Shown here: positions 47,374 to 59,540 of the stretch, in pieces
Numbering within the stretch: the stretch's first letter is position 1
Layout: the number at the start of each line of letters is the position of its first letter
Assembly (NCBI GenBank): GCA_037126765.1
Contig: JBBCBC010000016.1
Location: 12,450,728 to 12,514,727 of the forward strand
Direction of reading: 5' to 3'
Length of the DNA stretch: 64,000 nucleotides
DNA from: Stenogyne calaminthoides
Lineage: Eukaryota > Streptophyta > Magnoliopsida > Lamiales > Lamiaceae
Position numbers and translations under genes: made by a program
Notes under the pieces: generated by a model
What the model saw: only the letters and a program-made list of their open reading frames with translations
What the model was told of the DNA's origin: nothing
Databases searched by the model: none

Positions 47374-49301
47374 AAATAAAATAAAATGGTAATTAAAACA
47401 CATAATTCCTATGATCAATATTCAAGAATCAAAATAAGCATGGCCTTTCAAATTTATTTTGTCTCCATTATTTTCACATATTCAACGACCTCGCCGAAAA
47501 GAATACTAAATTTATATCTAATATAAATTTAATGGACTAGATCCACATTCCTACTATCATAATATCTCGGCTTTTGGCCGATTACTATGATAAAGTAATC
47601 CCGGAGGTCTCAAACCGGTTGCAAAAATACTGCAACTCTAGTTGATTGAACCTAGTTCAATCGGATGCCCTTTGACTTTTCGTTTCCTACTTGGGGTTTG
47701 GTGAAACAAAAATCAAGTTGATTTACAACCATCAGCGGCGACACTACGTGTCCCTATAAAAGTCCCGTTAGATGTAGATCCGAGCAAAAGACTTGAGCCT
47801 TAAATACTCATTGGAAAGAAATGTTCAGTTTACTTTTAACTTTGATGGAAGACATCGTTCAATTTAATGAAAATCATATTTTTTAGTGAGGATCATTTTT
47901 AAAGGCGGGGTATTAATTGATTAATCGAGATCGAATCATGTTAATCTACATCACGTTTGAACACTTATTGGGCGCCGCCTACCCAAACATGACATTTAAC
48001 GGACTAACACTTATATGGGTGCCGTCTACCCAAACAATTATTACGGTCCGACAAATATTGGAAGCCGCCTAACCAAACAATTATAATGTGGGCGTAAAAA
48101 GTCGTTAAATTTAAATAAATAAATAAGTCAACAAGTGGGATTTTAATGAACCTTTTAAAATAAATTTCAAATCCAATTTTGGTTTGATTTTAAGATTATT
48201 AAAATGATAATTAATCCAATTAATTATATTGGTCAACCAAAATCTAATTTTAAATTAATATTTTATTAATTTTAAATTAGATTTAAATCAATTATTTATT
48301 TGTCAAGGGCTCATGTGCAAATTTCAAAAATTGCATTTAAAATGACTGCATCTAAATCCAATTTGTACGTCCTTCCCTCATCATCGCCGGTTTCCAAAAC
48401 CGTTTTTCGATTAGGTCATCAAACCAAAAATCGAACAATTCATCGGTTTATCGTAATTATTCAAAAAAAATCCCAAAACTGTTCCAATTATTAGGGTTTG
48501 TTCAGAATTTTAATTCATCAGTTCCAAACCAATCGAAAAACCCAATCAACCAATTTAGCATCAACCAACATGAATCAAAACACCCAAAAATCGAAAGCAA
48601 CAAGCATAGAAAGGAAAATGGTAGAATCGAAACAAAGCATCATATGCACATATCGGGCTGCAGTAGTCGCCTTATTAAGCGTCGCGGCGTCTTGTTGACT
48701 TCGCCACCATCACCGAAAAAACCAAAAGGGAAAACAGATCCGCCCCCATTCAAAAAACGAGGGAAGGTCTGCGTGACACAAATGAGCCGTTGTACGCATA
48801 TGACTTCGCCCCGATTTGAAGCAGACGACTCTAATCAAAACTGATTACAGAATGGTGCACCTCCATCGTTCGAACCGATCTGTGAGTGCACGGTCGCGAT
48901 TTCCGAGGAATCGAGATGGTGGTCAAGCAAATCGAACGAAGAACCAGGTGAGGCGAATGAAGGTCGAAGCGATTCGCGCCCGATTTGGAGGCGGGGATAA
49001 GCGAAACGAATCTAATTAAATCGTCGGCAGCGTAGTGCCGACTTTACTGAACCTGGCGGAAGTTCTGACATAGAGCCCGCCGACTTCGGCAGCGTCGCGG
49101 TCTCAATGAACACGGCCGAGCGGAAGGACCAAAGCGGGCGAAACAAAACCCGAAACCCCAGGTTTTCATTGGAGAAAAGCGAGCGAAGACAAAAGCGATT
49201 AAAAAGTGCGGTTTGTCAAACAAAAGCTGACGCACCCGATCTCAAAATAAAAAATAATAATTTTAAAACCAATTTTATGCAATTAAAATTAAGAGCACGA
49301 A
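47374..49301 (-). other. Copia B 5' leader with tandem hairpin array
   Basis: Reverse counterpart of the copia A leader (6780-7955). Palindromes TTGGGCGCCGCCTACCCAA (47968-47986), ATGGGTGCCGTCTACCCAA (48015-48033) and TTGGAAGCCGCCTAACCAA (48058-48076) repeat with ~43-47-base spacing, the same number and spacing as in A. A GC-rich part (about 48650-49250) lies next to the PBS. No gene is called. Confidence 0.65.
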
Positions 49302-49313
49302 GCTCACGATACC
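49302..49313 (-). other. Primer-binding site of copia B (degenerate)
   Basis: Reads GGTATCGTGAGC on the minus strand, a worn copy of TGGTATCAGAGC just inside the 5' LTR. Confidence 0.65.
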
Positions 49314-49315
49314 TT

Positions 49316-52300
49316 TGTTGGAAAATAGAAAGACGTAAACCGCGTAATACATGTGTAGCGAAATAGACGGTTCACCAACAACGAGCAGTTAATTGCACAT
49401 AAGGATTACAATAATCATAACGAGAAATCTTACAATGTTGTAGAAGCGATTCCCTCAACTATGGTATCCACGTAATCCCCAAAATCGGATCCGCTTTTAA
49501 TTTGCAAGTTGAATCCCAAGTTGAATCGTAAAAAAATCGAAATCTTATAGATATGTGAAACTATTTGTGAAATCCCAAGAGCTAATATATATATATGGGA
49601 GGCCCAGAACAAAACCTAAGGTGGCCTATTGGGAATTAAAATCCTTCTAATTAATTAAATTAAACCTCTTTAATTTAATTCCTAAATATCTCATTTCTCA
49701 CAATTTAAATTTCATATATGACAAATCTCTACGATTTGTTTTCATATATATTAAATCTACAATAATATTCCAAATATTATTATTGGGAATTCTTGTTTAA
49801 TTAAATCTAATTTAATTAAACATTAATAATAATTAATTTCAAATTAATCTATTATTAATTCTCCATAAATTAAATATTAAATCTAATTTAACATTTAATC
49901 AACCAACTATAATCCGTAAAAGAGAACTACTTGTTTGTGTGACCCATTAGGCCCTCATATATCGGCGATTAGTCAAACTAATGGTCTTAATTGAACCCTA
50001 GACAATAAATCGACATTCTCAATATATGAGGAATGCGTTCAGAAAACATGCAACTACTATGAATCTGAAACATGGGCTATTACTTATTTCTCGCTTTCAT
50101 TCGCGCGAATACTCGATTAGTCTTGAACATGATCACGGTGTCTATTCAAATAACTTAATCACTTTATCTCCAATCACTAATTGATCACTTATGTCACACT
50201 TGGCCACAAAGTCCTGGTTGAGTTATCTTTGGAAAGTATGCTTTTTACTTTGTGTAACCAAACTAAATTTCTCTTATTTCTTTGAAATAAATTATTTATC
50301 TCGATGCTTTAAATATCATTGAATGTTACATATATTTCTTTGCATAATTGTTCAATAAATAGTATATTACATTGTAGTTAATTTAGTGATACCGGATCAC
50401 ATAAGATTAAATTAACGGTCCCTTGTAACTAAAAAATGCGTTGTTCACGACCTAGATGGAAATGAACAATCCGTTGTGAAAGGTTAAAGTGTAAGGCTCG
50501 AGTTAATCTTGACTAAGAGATTACACTAGTGCATGGTGATGCACCGAATGGGACTGCATGAGGATAAATTCTTGACCTTTGAATTAGGAAGAATTAGACC
50601 TCGGTGGTTCTTTATTTCTTACCTTAAATAGGATGTGTGTTAGTTAGTAGTTATTGCTTTGACTTATGGCGGGAAGAGAATCAATTAGATTCAATACTTT
50701 ATATCTTGGGCAATATTATTGGTCACATCACGATTCTAAGATTTAATCTGAAGAAGAATCGTGTGCAAAATGCGCTTGTTTGATTTGTCCCTTAGGAGGT
50801 TCATAAGATTTATCATACCAAATCTTGCAAAGTGGAATTAGTTTCCAGTATGGATAATAATGTTGAACGGATTCCTTGACCAAGGACAAAAGATATTAAT
50901 TAATGGAAAGCTATTTCAATTGGCTTGAATTAATTAATGGGCTAGATAATCTTAAACACGGGAAATAATAACCCAGAGCCATATTAACAAAGAATATGGG
51001 TTAAGATGGATAGTCTTGATATTAATTATGTAGTGGGATTAATTAATATTTATGGGCTTGAATAATATTGTGGCTCAATATTGGAAATTCAAGATCCATT
51101 GGAAGATCCAATCTTAATTCTCTTAAAAGGCCCTCAAGTAGCCCAAACATAAAGTCCAATAACCAAAAATGTGTTTAAAAATAAAATAAATTATTGTTGC
51201 TTTTAATTTTTCTATATTTTTTTGAAAATAATAAATAAAAGAGGAGAAAGATTTTCTTTGAATTTTGTTATGGAATGAAGATGAGTATTCTTGGAATACA
51301 AGATTATCTCATTAAATTCAAGAAATCTCCCACTTGGTTATTTATTTGTGTTTTTTTTAAAATATTGAATAAATAAAGGAAGGAAAAAATTTCTTGATTT
51401 TTCTTGAAAAGGTATTATGGAAGATATGTATTTTTTGGAATACAAGAATATCTCACAAATTCAAGAAGATCCAAATTGTTTTCCTTACTCTTTATTTTTT
51501 CGAAAATACCATAACAAGAGGAGGTGGGATTTTTGTGGAATATCTTAATTATGGAGAAAATAATATATGAGATATATTCAAGATTTCTTGGAAATCAAGA
51601 AAAAAGATTTTCCCATATTATTTTTGCCCAAAAAATTCGACCACCACCTCATCTATAAATAGGGATGAATTTTTCATCCCAATGCAATCCATGTGTTGGA
51701 AAAATTAGAAATCCACAAAGGTGGTGCAACATAATTTTAATTTTCCTTTTGTTAAATTGTTGTGACTTCCTACCACGGATTGTTGAACAAGGATAAGGGA
51801 ATACTTGAGAAGGTCTTTTGGTGTGTTCGTGTGAGCGGATCCATCTTCTCAAGGTTGTCACTCCGGAGGTTAGTTCACGTAAACCCAGAGTAATTCGCAT
51901 CTTGAGGATTTATGTGAATTGTTTATATGCATGATTTGTTGTTGAATTATTATTTGAATTAATATAGGATTAATTCATGCTAGTAATAATTGTTAGAATT
52001 AAATTTGTATTTAAATATTCATCCCGGTAGATCCTTTGCAATTAATTCCCAACAAGTCCAAGTTGGCGTGCATTGACGAACGACTTTGATCCAATTAGGA
52101 TGAGAAGATGAGTATTCTCTCTAAATCCACTTTGAGGAATGAATCATTTTCTTGGCTCAACTACCACGCACATGCACTTCGTGATGAACCCAATCCAAGC
52201 CATATCTACCCATGGAAGGGTGCAAAGCGTCGATCATGGTCAAAGTTCATCACTCCACACATGTCGCGAAAGTATCGACCTCAAGTCGAAAGGAGTATCG

Positions 52301-52758
52301 CACGCTCCCACTAACCAAGACACCCTTAGACACATATAGTGGAACTACATCAAATCGGTTTCTCGGATGGGTATACCAATACCCTCTAAGGTATTTGTGC
52401 ATCCATCATGAGTTACCTAGTATCTCGTAGTAAGTGAGATCTTACTATACTTTAAGAGTATGATGCGGATCGCGACACCAATCTCCATTGCATCATCAAT
52501 ATCCCATTCTTGATGATCCTTGATCGGGGTTATTTGAGAACCATGCTTAAGTCATCTGAGTTCTCACACACTCAATGACAACAGTGACTCAAGGGAACAC
52601 AGATAAGAATAAATGCAAACAATCAAACGTAATATTCTAATAAAAGTGAATGCCATATATTTAATATTAAATAAACAATAATATTAAATCAATCTTGAAT
52701 ATTATCCGAGTATTATGTCCTTACAATGGATTGTCTCTTGGACACTAACACTAACCGA
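49316..52758 (-). repeat. 5' LTR of copia B, split by a solo LTR
   Basis: Two pieces, 49316-50214 and 52060-52758, sum to about 1.6 kb, the length of the 3' LTR. They join end to end once the 1840-bp insert and its AGTCC duplication are removed. Confidence 0.85.
50215..52054 (+). repeat. Solo LTR copy 2, nested in copia B 5' LTR
   Basis: 1840 bp, TGGTTGAGTTATC... to ...AATTCCCAACA. A perfect 5-bp duplication AGTCC flanks it (50210-50214 and 52055-52059). It has a TATA-like CTATAAATAGGGATG near 51653. No internal domain remains, so the full element was reduced to a solo LTR after insertion into the copia LTR. Confidence 0.88.
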
Positions 52759-52763
52759 GACTA

Positions 52764-52864
52764 AGCGACGGTCGATCCATCGATTTGATTTTTTAAGTTT
52801 GGTTTGAGTTTTTTTCGTCTCTTAATTGAAAAAGACTAATTTGGAATTTCAAGATTTGTTGTTA
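52764..52864. other. Short spacer with TTA target site
   Basis: Sequence between the GACTA duplication of copia B and the MITE. It ends in TTA (52862-52864), which is repeated after the MITE. Confidence 0.5.
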
Positions 52865-53142
52865 GAGCATCCACATCATCTTCATATCACTAATTTTAAA
52901 AATTCAATTGTTAAACACATTCTTACAATGGTCATTAATCATTCATCCATCCATACACTTTTTATGGGTCCCACCATCACCTCATTTCTACCCATTTTTT
53001 TGAAAGAATTATTGTCTCTCTCCATCTATTTGGATAGATTACACTATCTCTCCAATTTAAAGATCATCCACAATGGTTATAAAAATCAACTTGCATTCAT
53101 CCAATGTTTAAACACCATTTGGATGGACCATTGTGGATGCTC
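52865..53142. mobile_element. Tourist-like MITE (278 bp)
   Basis: Perfect 11-bp terminal inverted repeats GAGCATCCACA / TGTGGATGCTC, flanked by TTA on both sides (52862-52864 and 53143-53145). This is the PIF/Harbinger pattern. An open frame across it (52826-53146) is a by-product of the repeat. Confidence 0.85.
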
Positions 53143-53211
53143 TTAGGACATTTTTTTGGGTTATTTTTTAAAATATTCAGCACATTTTTTAAATTGGAGA
53201 AAATTTAAAAG

Positions 53212-55015
53212 GTTGCACCAAACTGAATTTCTGTCTTATTTGCCTAAATAAATTATTTATCACTGTTGCTTTAAATATAATTGAAAGTTACATATATTTA
53301 CTGCATAACTGTTCAATAAATAGTATGTGTTACATTGTAGTTAATTTAGTGATACCAGATCACAGAAGATTAAATTATCAGTCCCTTGTAACCAAAAGTA
53401 CATAATTCACAACCCAGATGGAAATGAACAATCCATCGTGAAAGGTTGAAGTGTAAGGCTCAGATTGACTTGTCTTGACCAAGAGATTGCACTAATGCAT
53501 TATGATGCGCTGAATAGGACCTACAGGAGGATAAATTCTTCAGTGCTGAATATAGAAGAATTAGACCTCAGTGGTTCGTAATTTCTTAATACCCGTCCCT
53601 TAAATAGGATCGTGTGGAATTAATAACTATTACTTTGACTTATGATGGTAAGAGAATCAATGTGATTTAATACTTTAAATCTTGGGCAATATTATTAGTT
53701 ACATGACGATTGCTAAGATTTAATATGAAGAATCGTGTGCAAGTACGTCTTGCTTGATTTGTCCCCTTGGTGGGCTCAGAAGTTTTATCATACCAAATCT
53801 TGCAAGTGGAATTTGTTTCCGATATGGATAATAATGTTGAGCTGACCTTACTCCAAGGAAAAATATATTGATTAATATGAAGCTATTCAGTGGCTTAAAT
53901 TAATTAGTGGACTGGATAATCTTAAACACGGGAAGTAATAACCGGGAGTCATATTAATAGTAATATGGGTTAAGATGGATAATGCAATATTAATTATGTA
54001 ATGAGATTAATTAATATTTATAGGCTTGAATAATATTGTGGTTCAATATTGATAATTCAAAGTCCATTAGAAGGTCCAATCTAAATTCTCCTAAAGGCCC
54101 CTCAAGTAGCCCAAAGATAAAGTCCAATAAGCGAAAAATGTGTTTAAAAATAAAATAAATTATTGTTCTTTTTTTTCCTATAATTTTTCGAAATTAATAA
54201 ATAAAAGGGAGAAAAAGATTTTCCTTGAATTTTGTTATGGAATGAGGATAAGTATTCTTGGAATACAAGATTATCTCATTAAATTCAAGAAATCTTCCAC
54301 TTTGATTATTTATTGGTGTTTTTTCGAAAATTTTGAATAAATAAGGAAGGAAAGATTTTCTTGAAAATATATTATGCAAGATATGTATTCTTGAATACAA
54401 GTATATCTCATAAATTCAAGAAGATCCAAATCTTGGATTCCTTAGTCCTTATTTTTGAAAAATTCCATAATAAGAGGAGGGATTTTGTGGAATACTTTAA
54501 TTATGGAGAATAGAATATATGAGATATATTCAAGATTTCTTGGAGATCAAGAAAAAGATTTTCTCATCTTATTCCTCACCAAAATTTCGACCACCACCCT
54601 ATGTTATACATAGGGGATGGATTTTTCATCCCTAAGGCAATTCCATGTGTTGGAAAAATTAGAAATCCACAAAGGCGGTCTACATAATTTTATTTTTCCT
54701 TTTGTTAATTGTTCGGCATCCTTCCAGGATTGTTGAACAAGGGCGTGAGAATGCTTTGAGAAGACTCTTTGGGATTGTTCGTTGTGAGCGGGTGTCGATC
54801 TTCTCAAATCGGTTATCTCTTCAAGAGGTTAGTTCACGTAAACTCTAAAGAATTCCGCATCGTGGGATTTATGTGGCTTGTTTATATGCATGATTTGTTG
54901 TTGGATTATTATTTGAATTAATATAGGATTAATTCATGCTAGTAATAATTGTTAGAATTAAATTTGTATTTAAATATTCATCCCGAATAGATTCGGGTAA
55001 TTAATTCCCCAACAG
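53212..55015 (+). repeat. Solo LTR copy 3, 5'-truncated
   Basis: Aligns with copies 1 and 2 from about 45 bases inside the LTR (CCAAACTGAATTTC) to the end CCCCAACA at 55015. The TATA region is mutated (near 54600). The first bases are missing, so the duplication cannot be tested. Confidence 0.75.
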
Positions 55016-55036
55016 TTTATAGCATCGAAAAGATGC

Positions 55037-55178
55037 AATTTTATCTGGAACAATGCATATTTGTGAACAATGCATTATTTGGGCACATGTGCATTTTATA
55101 TGAACAATGCATTTTGTTTGTGAACAATGCACCCTCATATGAACAATGCTTTTTTTTTTGTGCACATATGCATTTTTG
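55037..55178. repeat. Tandem 'TGAACAATGCATT' array
   Basis: Seven degenerate units of TGAACAATGCA (two read GCACATGTGCA or GCACATATGCA) at 18-20-base spacing. The array ends directly before a reverse gypsy primer-binding site, so it would be the start of that element's leader. Confidence 0.65.
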
Positions 55179-55180
55179 TT

Positions 55181-55199
55181 CACCCCGGCAACGGCGCCA
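55181..55199 (-). other. Primer-binding site of a reverse gypsy element
   Basis: On the minus strand TGGCGCCGTTGCCGGGGTG, the classic PBS of plant Ty3-gypsy (Athila/Tat type) elements. Confidence 0.75.
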
Positions 55200-55205
55200 A
55201 AATTT

Positions 55206-56480
55206 GACCGCACTGTCGAGGTGCGATAAAAATAAATACCCTATTCTACCCTACTAACTCATAGTAGTTGCAAGTAAGAATTTATCCACATGTAACATAG
55301 AATAATTATTATGTTAATTGTATGAATTTATGAAGCCAAAACACGTAACACAAAAAGAGGGGGTTTTAAAAGGAATTTTATAACTACTATTAAAAACAAG
55401 TAAATTACTAAGAAACCAACACTTAATTAAATAAAGAAAATCAATAATAAAAAACATTTCAATTCACGATTCATTCATCCCTCGACTTTTTAATGATGTT
55501 AAGCGGCAAATGACGTTTACTATTTAACTTTAGGATTAATGTTCCTCAAAAGAATCGACAAGCTCGCTACCGCTTAGTATCTCTTAATTATACCAATTGA
55601 AACAAGCTCTCCAATGATTCTTTTTTAACCTAAGCAATCTGAATACGATCTAAATTTAATTCAACCAAAAGCATTAAACACTGGATAAAGGACAAACAAA
55701 TTCTAGAATCATAAAGCTCGATTCGAAAAGATCCCCTGATTTAAATCACCCTAAGTATAATTACTAATTCTTGCAATTGTCATAAAAAATCTGTAACAAT
55801 TACGGATTACAAATTTATGAACTAGTAGACATACAAGTATAATCTAACCTAGGTGGTCAATCTAAATTATATACTCAAGTATGTTGAAAGTTAAATTAGA
55901 TGAAATAAACAATCCCAAGATAAATATTATAAACATCACAAATCAAATAACAAGCATTAAAATACGAGTTCAGAAATCCCTGAAATTGGAATAAAAATAC
56001 TAAGTTATCCAAAGTGTGGGCTTTTTACTCAAAATAATAATTCAACAAAAAATACCTAAATACACTAAAAAATACAAGAATCGATCAAGTCTTGGAATAA
56101 TATCATTAAAACACACATAAGTAATTAATCATGCCATCTTAATACAAATGAATCGATAAATTACACTTTTATCTATTAAAAATATGCATAATTTACTCTT
56201 ACCAAACGAGTTCGAAATGCTAGTTGACGTTTCATTCTCATCGTCAACCGTTCACCTATCGACGACGGATACGAGCATCTCAGCCACAACCCACGATCGT
56301 CCCCTTCGAGAAGAAATCGCCGCCACCTTGGCCGGCGGCGAATCTGACGAAATCTCCACACAAACCTCTTTCCCAGGGCCGCGACGTAGAATCCCTATGA
56401 CTTTCGGGCTCACTATGACTCCCCAATGCCATACCAATAGAGACAGGGGAAGAAGAATAGTGAAGAGAAGTCGTTAACCT
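55206..56480 (-). repeat. Probable gypsy 5' LTR (reverse), left boundary only
   Basis: It begins TGACCGCACTG on the plus strand, next to the reverse PBS, as the inner end of a 5' LTR should. AT-rich, without clear genes. A 97-codon frame at 56184-56477 is Ser/Thr/Arg-rich and overlaps antisense frames; I do not call it. The far end of the LTR is not resolved. Confidence 0.5.
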
Positions 56481-57470
56481 ATTTCCATTGGAAACTGCAC
56501 TAATTAATCGCCGAAAAATAATCGCACTCTACACTCTCCAGACTACGACGAAGAGTGTGTGACCTCGGTTTGGGCGTGTTTAATTGCCGCGTCGTTTCGT
56601 TTGACGTGAGGATCCGCAGCGTCATCATTACCTAAACTTGCCGGTTAGATGCGAACAACCGCCATATATTCATCCAGCGAATCGAGAAAGATGTCGGCGT
56701 ACTAAGTAAGCTACGACCTCACCATAATTTTCAAGAACAATAGAAAAATAACTCCCGTACTTGATAAAGGCGGAAGATATCGACCTAGGGGTAATTATTC
56801 GTGTGTTAAAATACGAGGTGGAACCCACCTCCTTATCTCACATCTTTTCCTACCTGAAGGACTTAGAGGAAATCAATACCTTAAACCACATTGGTTATTC
56901 GTTGACCTCGACAGCTCCCCGATCCGGGGATGACGAAGTCGACCAACTGGGTCAGCGGTGAGAAGGCATTAACTATGATGTGGCGTGTGTCGAGCTCCAA
57001 CTCAAGAAATCTTCCTAACCATGTCGAAATTAGAGAATATCGGAGATGAAATAGATTTAGCAACCTACTTTTGGTAAATTACAAGCGGGTTTAAACGAAA
57101 AATCGGGGATCCGCAAGGAAAGTCGATAATTGAACAAGGAAGGTAGATCGACTGGATCGACGTGTAGCCTAGTTATGACTTTGCATGCATATAATGCCAA
57201 TTGTATAGTTAAATAGGAAAGTGAGATCCACTCTCCCAAATTATATTATAAATAGAGGCATTTAAGACCTAATAACACAAGAAATTAATACTCACCAAAA
57301 ACCTCTCTTGAATTGTTATCTCACGTTTATTGAAGAACACTCATATCATAACTCAATCATAGACATTTATTGCTATTCAACACTTATAATTACTTGTTTG
57401 TATTACCAAATGCTAAACCACACTCAAACTCATTAATCTTGATATTTTGGTATACACAAACTGCCCGTTT
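56481..57470 (+). repeat. LTR-like sequence of an unresolved gypsy element
   Basis: A TATA box (TATTATAAATAGAGGC, about 57245) is followed by ~200 bases of A/C/T-rich sequence with the look of an R-U5 segment. No PBS follows and no partner LTR was found, so this is a tentative call. Confidence 0.35.
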
Positions 57471-57957
57471 TGATCCATGACCAAAGAAGAAGGTATTTTT
57501 GAATATGGAGTACTAATTACACAAAAAGAATTTGTGTATGAAGTTATACTTGAGATTTAATTTAATTCAAATGAATCAAAAAAAAGTATTTCTATCAAAG
57601 TTACACCAATCGAAATAGAATTATAACTGTAAGTAAAATGATATTAATGTAAAATCTTTAATAAAATGATATTAATGTAAAATCTTTAATAACTATAGTT
57701 AGTGTTTATATATAAGTTTTATACATTACACAAATATTTATGTAATTTAAAATCCCCATTTTGAATTGGTATTGAAATAAGTCTGTAATATATATATATA
57801 TAATATTTTCTAATAATATAAATTTATACTAATAATTAATTTGTTCTTCACACTTAAATGGGGTTGATATAGGAGATATTTAGTCATATGATGAGAATTT
57901 AAATATGAGCTAATATATATTTGAACAAATTATAATATTTTTTATATATTGTTTGTA

Positions 57958-57958
57958 A

Positions 57959-57997
<39 letters not shown>

Positions 57998-57998
57998 T
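57958..57998. repeat. (TA)n microsatellite
   Basis: About 20 TA units with one TG interruption. Confidence 0.9.
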
Positions 57999-58567
57999 GA
58001 AAATAATTATGGTTGAAATATAAGGCTTATACATTACACCAAAATTTTATATAATTTAAAATCTCAATTTAAATTGGTGTACGGTTGAAGTAAGTCTGTA
58101 GCATATAAATTTATAAAATTCAATATACTATATCAATTGATAAAAAAAATTTCCACAATTAAGAACTAATTGACATCTTCATAATGATGCTATATAAATT
58201 ATTAATACACTATGTCTATATATAGAGAATAAGTTAGCAACTTTCTTGCACATCCAACATATATATACATCCTCAAAATATAGATTTTAATTTTAATATT
58301 ACATTTAAAAAACAATTATATAATGTGATTCATAATATTAGATTTATATAGAATTGCAACAACTCACATGTATCAATGATATGATCATTATAATATCCTT
58401 TTTTAAAAATTATTATGATTTATGATTATTAGATGGATCAAATCATAAAACTTGCACATTGCATTTATAAAAAAATATTAAAAATTTAAAAAATATGACT
58501 AGAGTTGAACTAAATTAATAAAACTTATATTTTTAAAATATTTAAATTAAAAGAATTTTTTTTCATA

Positions 58568-58596
58568 CCGGTTAATACACGGGGCTTCAAACTAGT
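58568..58596 (+). mobile_element. Probable Helitron 3' terminus
   Basis: 'CCGGTTAATACACGGGGCTTC' followed by 'AAACTAGT' resembles the 3' hairpin plus CTAGT end of plant Helitrons. The hairpin is imperfect and no matching 5' end (TC...) was identified, so the extent is unknown. Confidence 0.4.
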
Positions 58597-59495
58597 TGGA
58601 TTATATTTCGAGATTTTTGATCCGTGTTTTTTATGTATGTGTTTTTTATATACTAGGTACTAGATATTACTGTATTATTTGTTTCAGAATATAATATTAC
58701 TATATAAAATAGAAACGTGCAACTATTTCAAACAGAAGCATGCAACTATGTTTTTATATTAACAATTGCACTTTTCTGTGTAAATAAGTCGCACTTTTTA
58801 ACATAACAAGTTGCACGCTTCTAAAATGCACTATGAATGCACGGTGCACCCGGGTGCATACAAGACCTAGCCTAATTCTATTGTGTTTATTTCAAAATGA
58901 AACTTATAGTAATATATAATTTTAAATTTTATAGGTGCACATTTATTTTATTTTTAATGCAATATAGGACATTTAAAAAAAATATTTGATAAGATCATTT
59001 TAACGGTTGGACCGCCGATCCGATCAGTTCAATCGGTTGAACCGCCAATTGGTACTCAATCCGGTTTGATCGTCGGGTCGATTATGAAAATATTACTAGT
59101 ATAGATAAACATATATATGTAGATCCATTTAATTTAATATATATACAGATATATATAAAATTTATCTACATAAATTAGTTCGGAGTAATCACATACTTGT
59201 ACCGTCGGTACCCCTGCCCAATATTTTGCCAATTTTGAAAAAAAACTCCAAATTTGACTTCACAGGGACGAGGGTCAAGGGGTTTTCTTGGAAGAAAAAT
59301 ATCATCCGGGGTCGTTTTATAATTCTTAAAGACTTGCGGAAAATCAAAATAGTAATTCCCGATTATTTGATTTGGCTGTTCTGACCACCCAAACCCTCAC
59401 CCTCTGTTTTTCTCCTCCCTTCTGCACATCTCCTCTCTCTCATTTTCCAATTGCTCACACAAACCCTAACTCTCGCTCTGCCTATACATATACCT

Positions 59496-59540
59496 ATGCA
59501 TACATCTGCCAATTTGCTTTTGGAATCTGTTTCACCCTGA
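59496..59540 (+). CDS. Upstream ORF in the EXA1-like 5' leader
   Basis: An ATG at 59496 opens a 14-codon frame (MHTSANLLLESVSP) that stops at 59540, 138 bases before the main start codon. It lies in the pyrimidine-rich stretch expected to be the 5' UTR. It counts as an uORF only if transcription begins upstream of 59496, which the sequence cannot prove. No other ATG occurs between it and the main start. Confidence 0.45.
   Translation: MHTSANLLLESVSP

Larger units (their letters stand above)
39820..52758 (-). mobile_element. Ty1-copia retrotransposon 'copia B' with nested solo LTRs
   Basis: Same family as copia A, on the minus strand. LTR ends are at 39820 (TATTGGAA, for TGTTGGAA) and about 52755 (...CACTAAC). 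GACTA flanks it at 39815-39819 and 52759-52763, with about three extra bases at the right junction. It contains the 3' LTR, polypurine tract, RNase H, RT, integrase, protease, gag, long leader, PBS and 5' LTR, read right to left. Two unrelated ~1.8-kb solo LTRs interrupt it (43330-45148 and 50215-52054). Frames are broken throughout. Confidence 0.85.
57471..59370. other. AT-rich intergenic region upstream of EXA1-like gene
   Basis: A 28-bp tandem duplication (about 57637-57690), an (AT)n run (57958-57998) and a ~90-bp direct repeat (about 57710-57800 and 58020-58110) lie here, along with a probable Helitron end (58568-58596). Promoter elements of the downstream gene cannot be assigned with confidence; TTTATAATTC near 59316 is a possible TATA-type site. 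Confidence 0.5.

Noticed and set aside
52826..53146. 106-codon frame near 53000
   Set aside because: It coincides almost exactly with a MITE having clear TIRs and TTA duplications.
56184..56477. 97-codon frame, plus overlapping reverse frames
   Set aside because: Low-complexity Ser/Thr/Arg composition, three frames open at once, and location in LTR-like DNA; no domain recognised.
57958..57998. (TA)n run considered as a replication or matrix-attachment site
   Set aside because: Simple microsatellite; nothing else supports a specific role.
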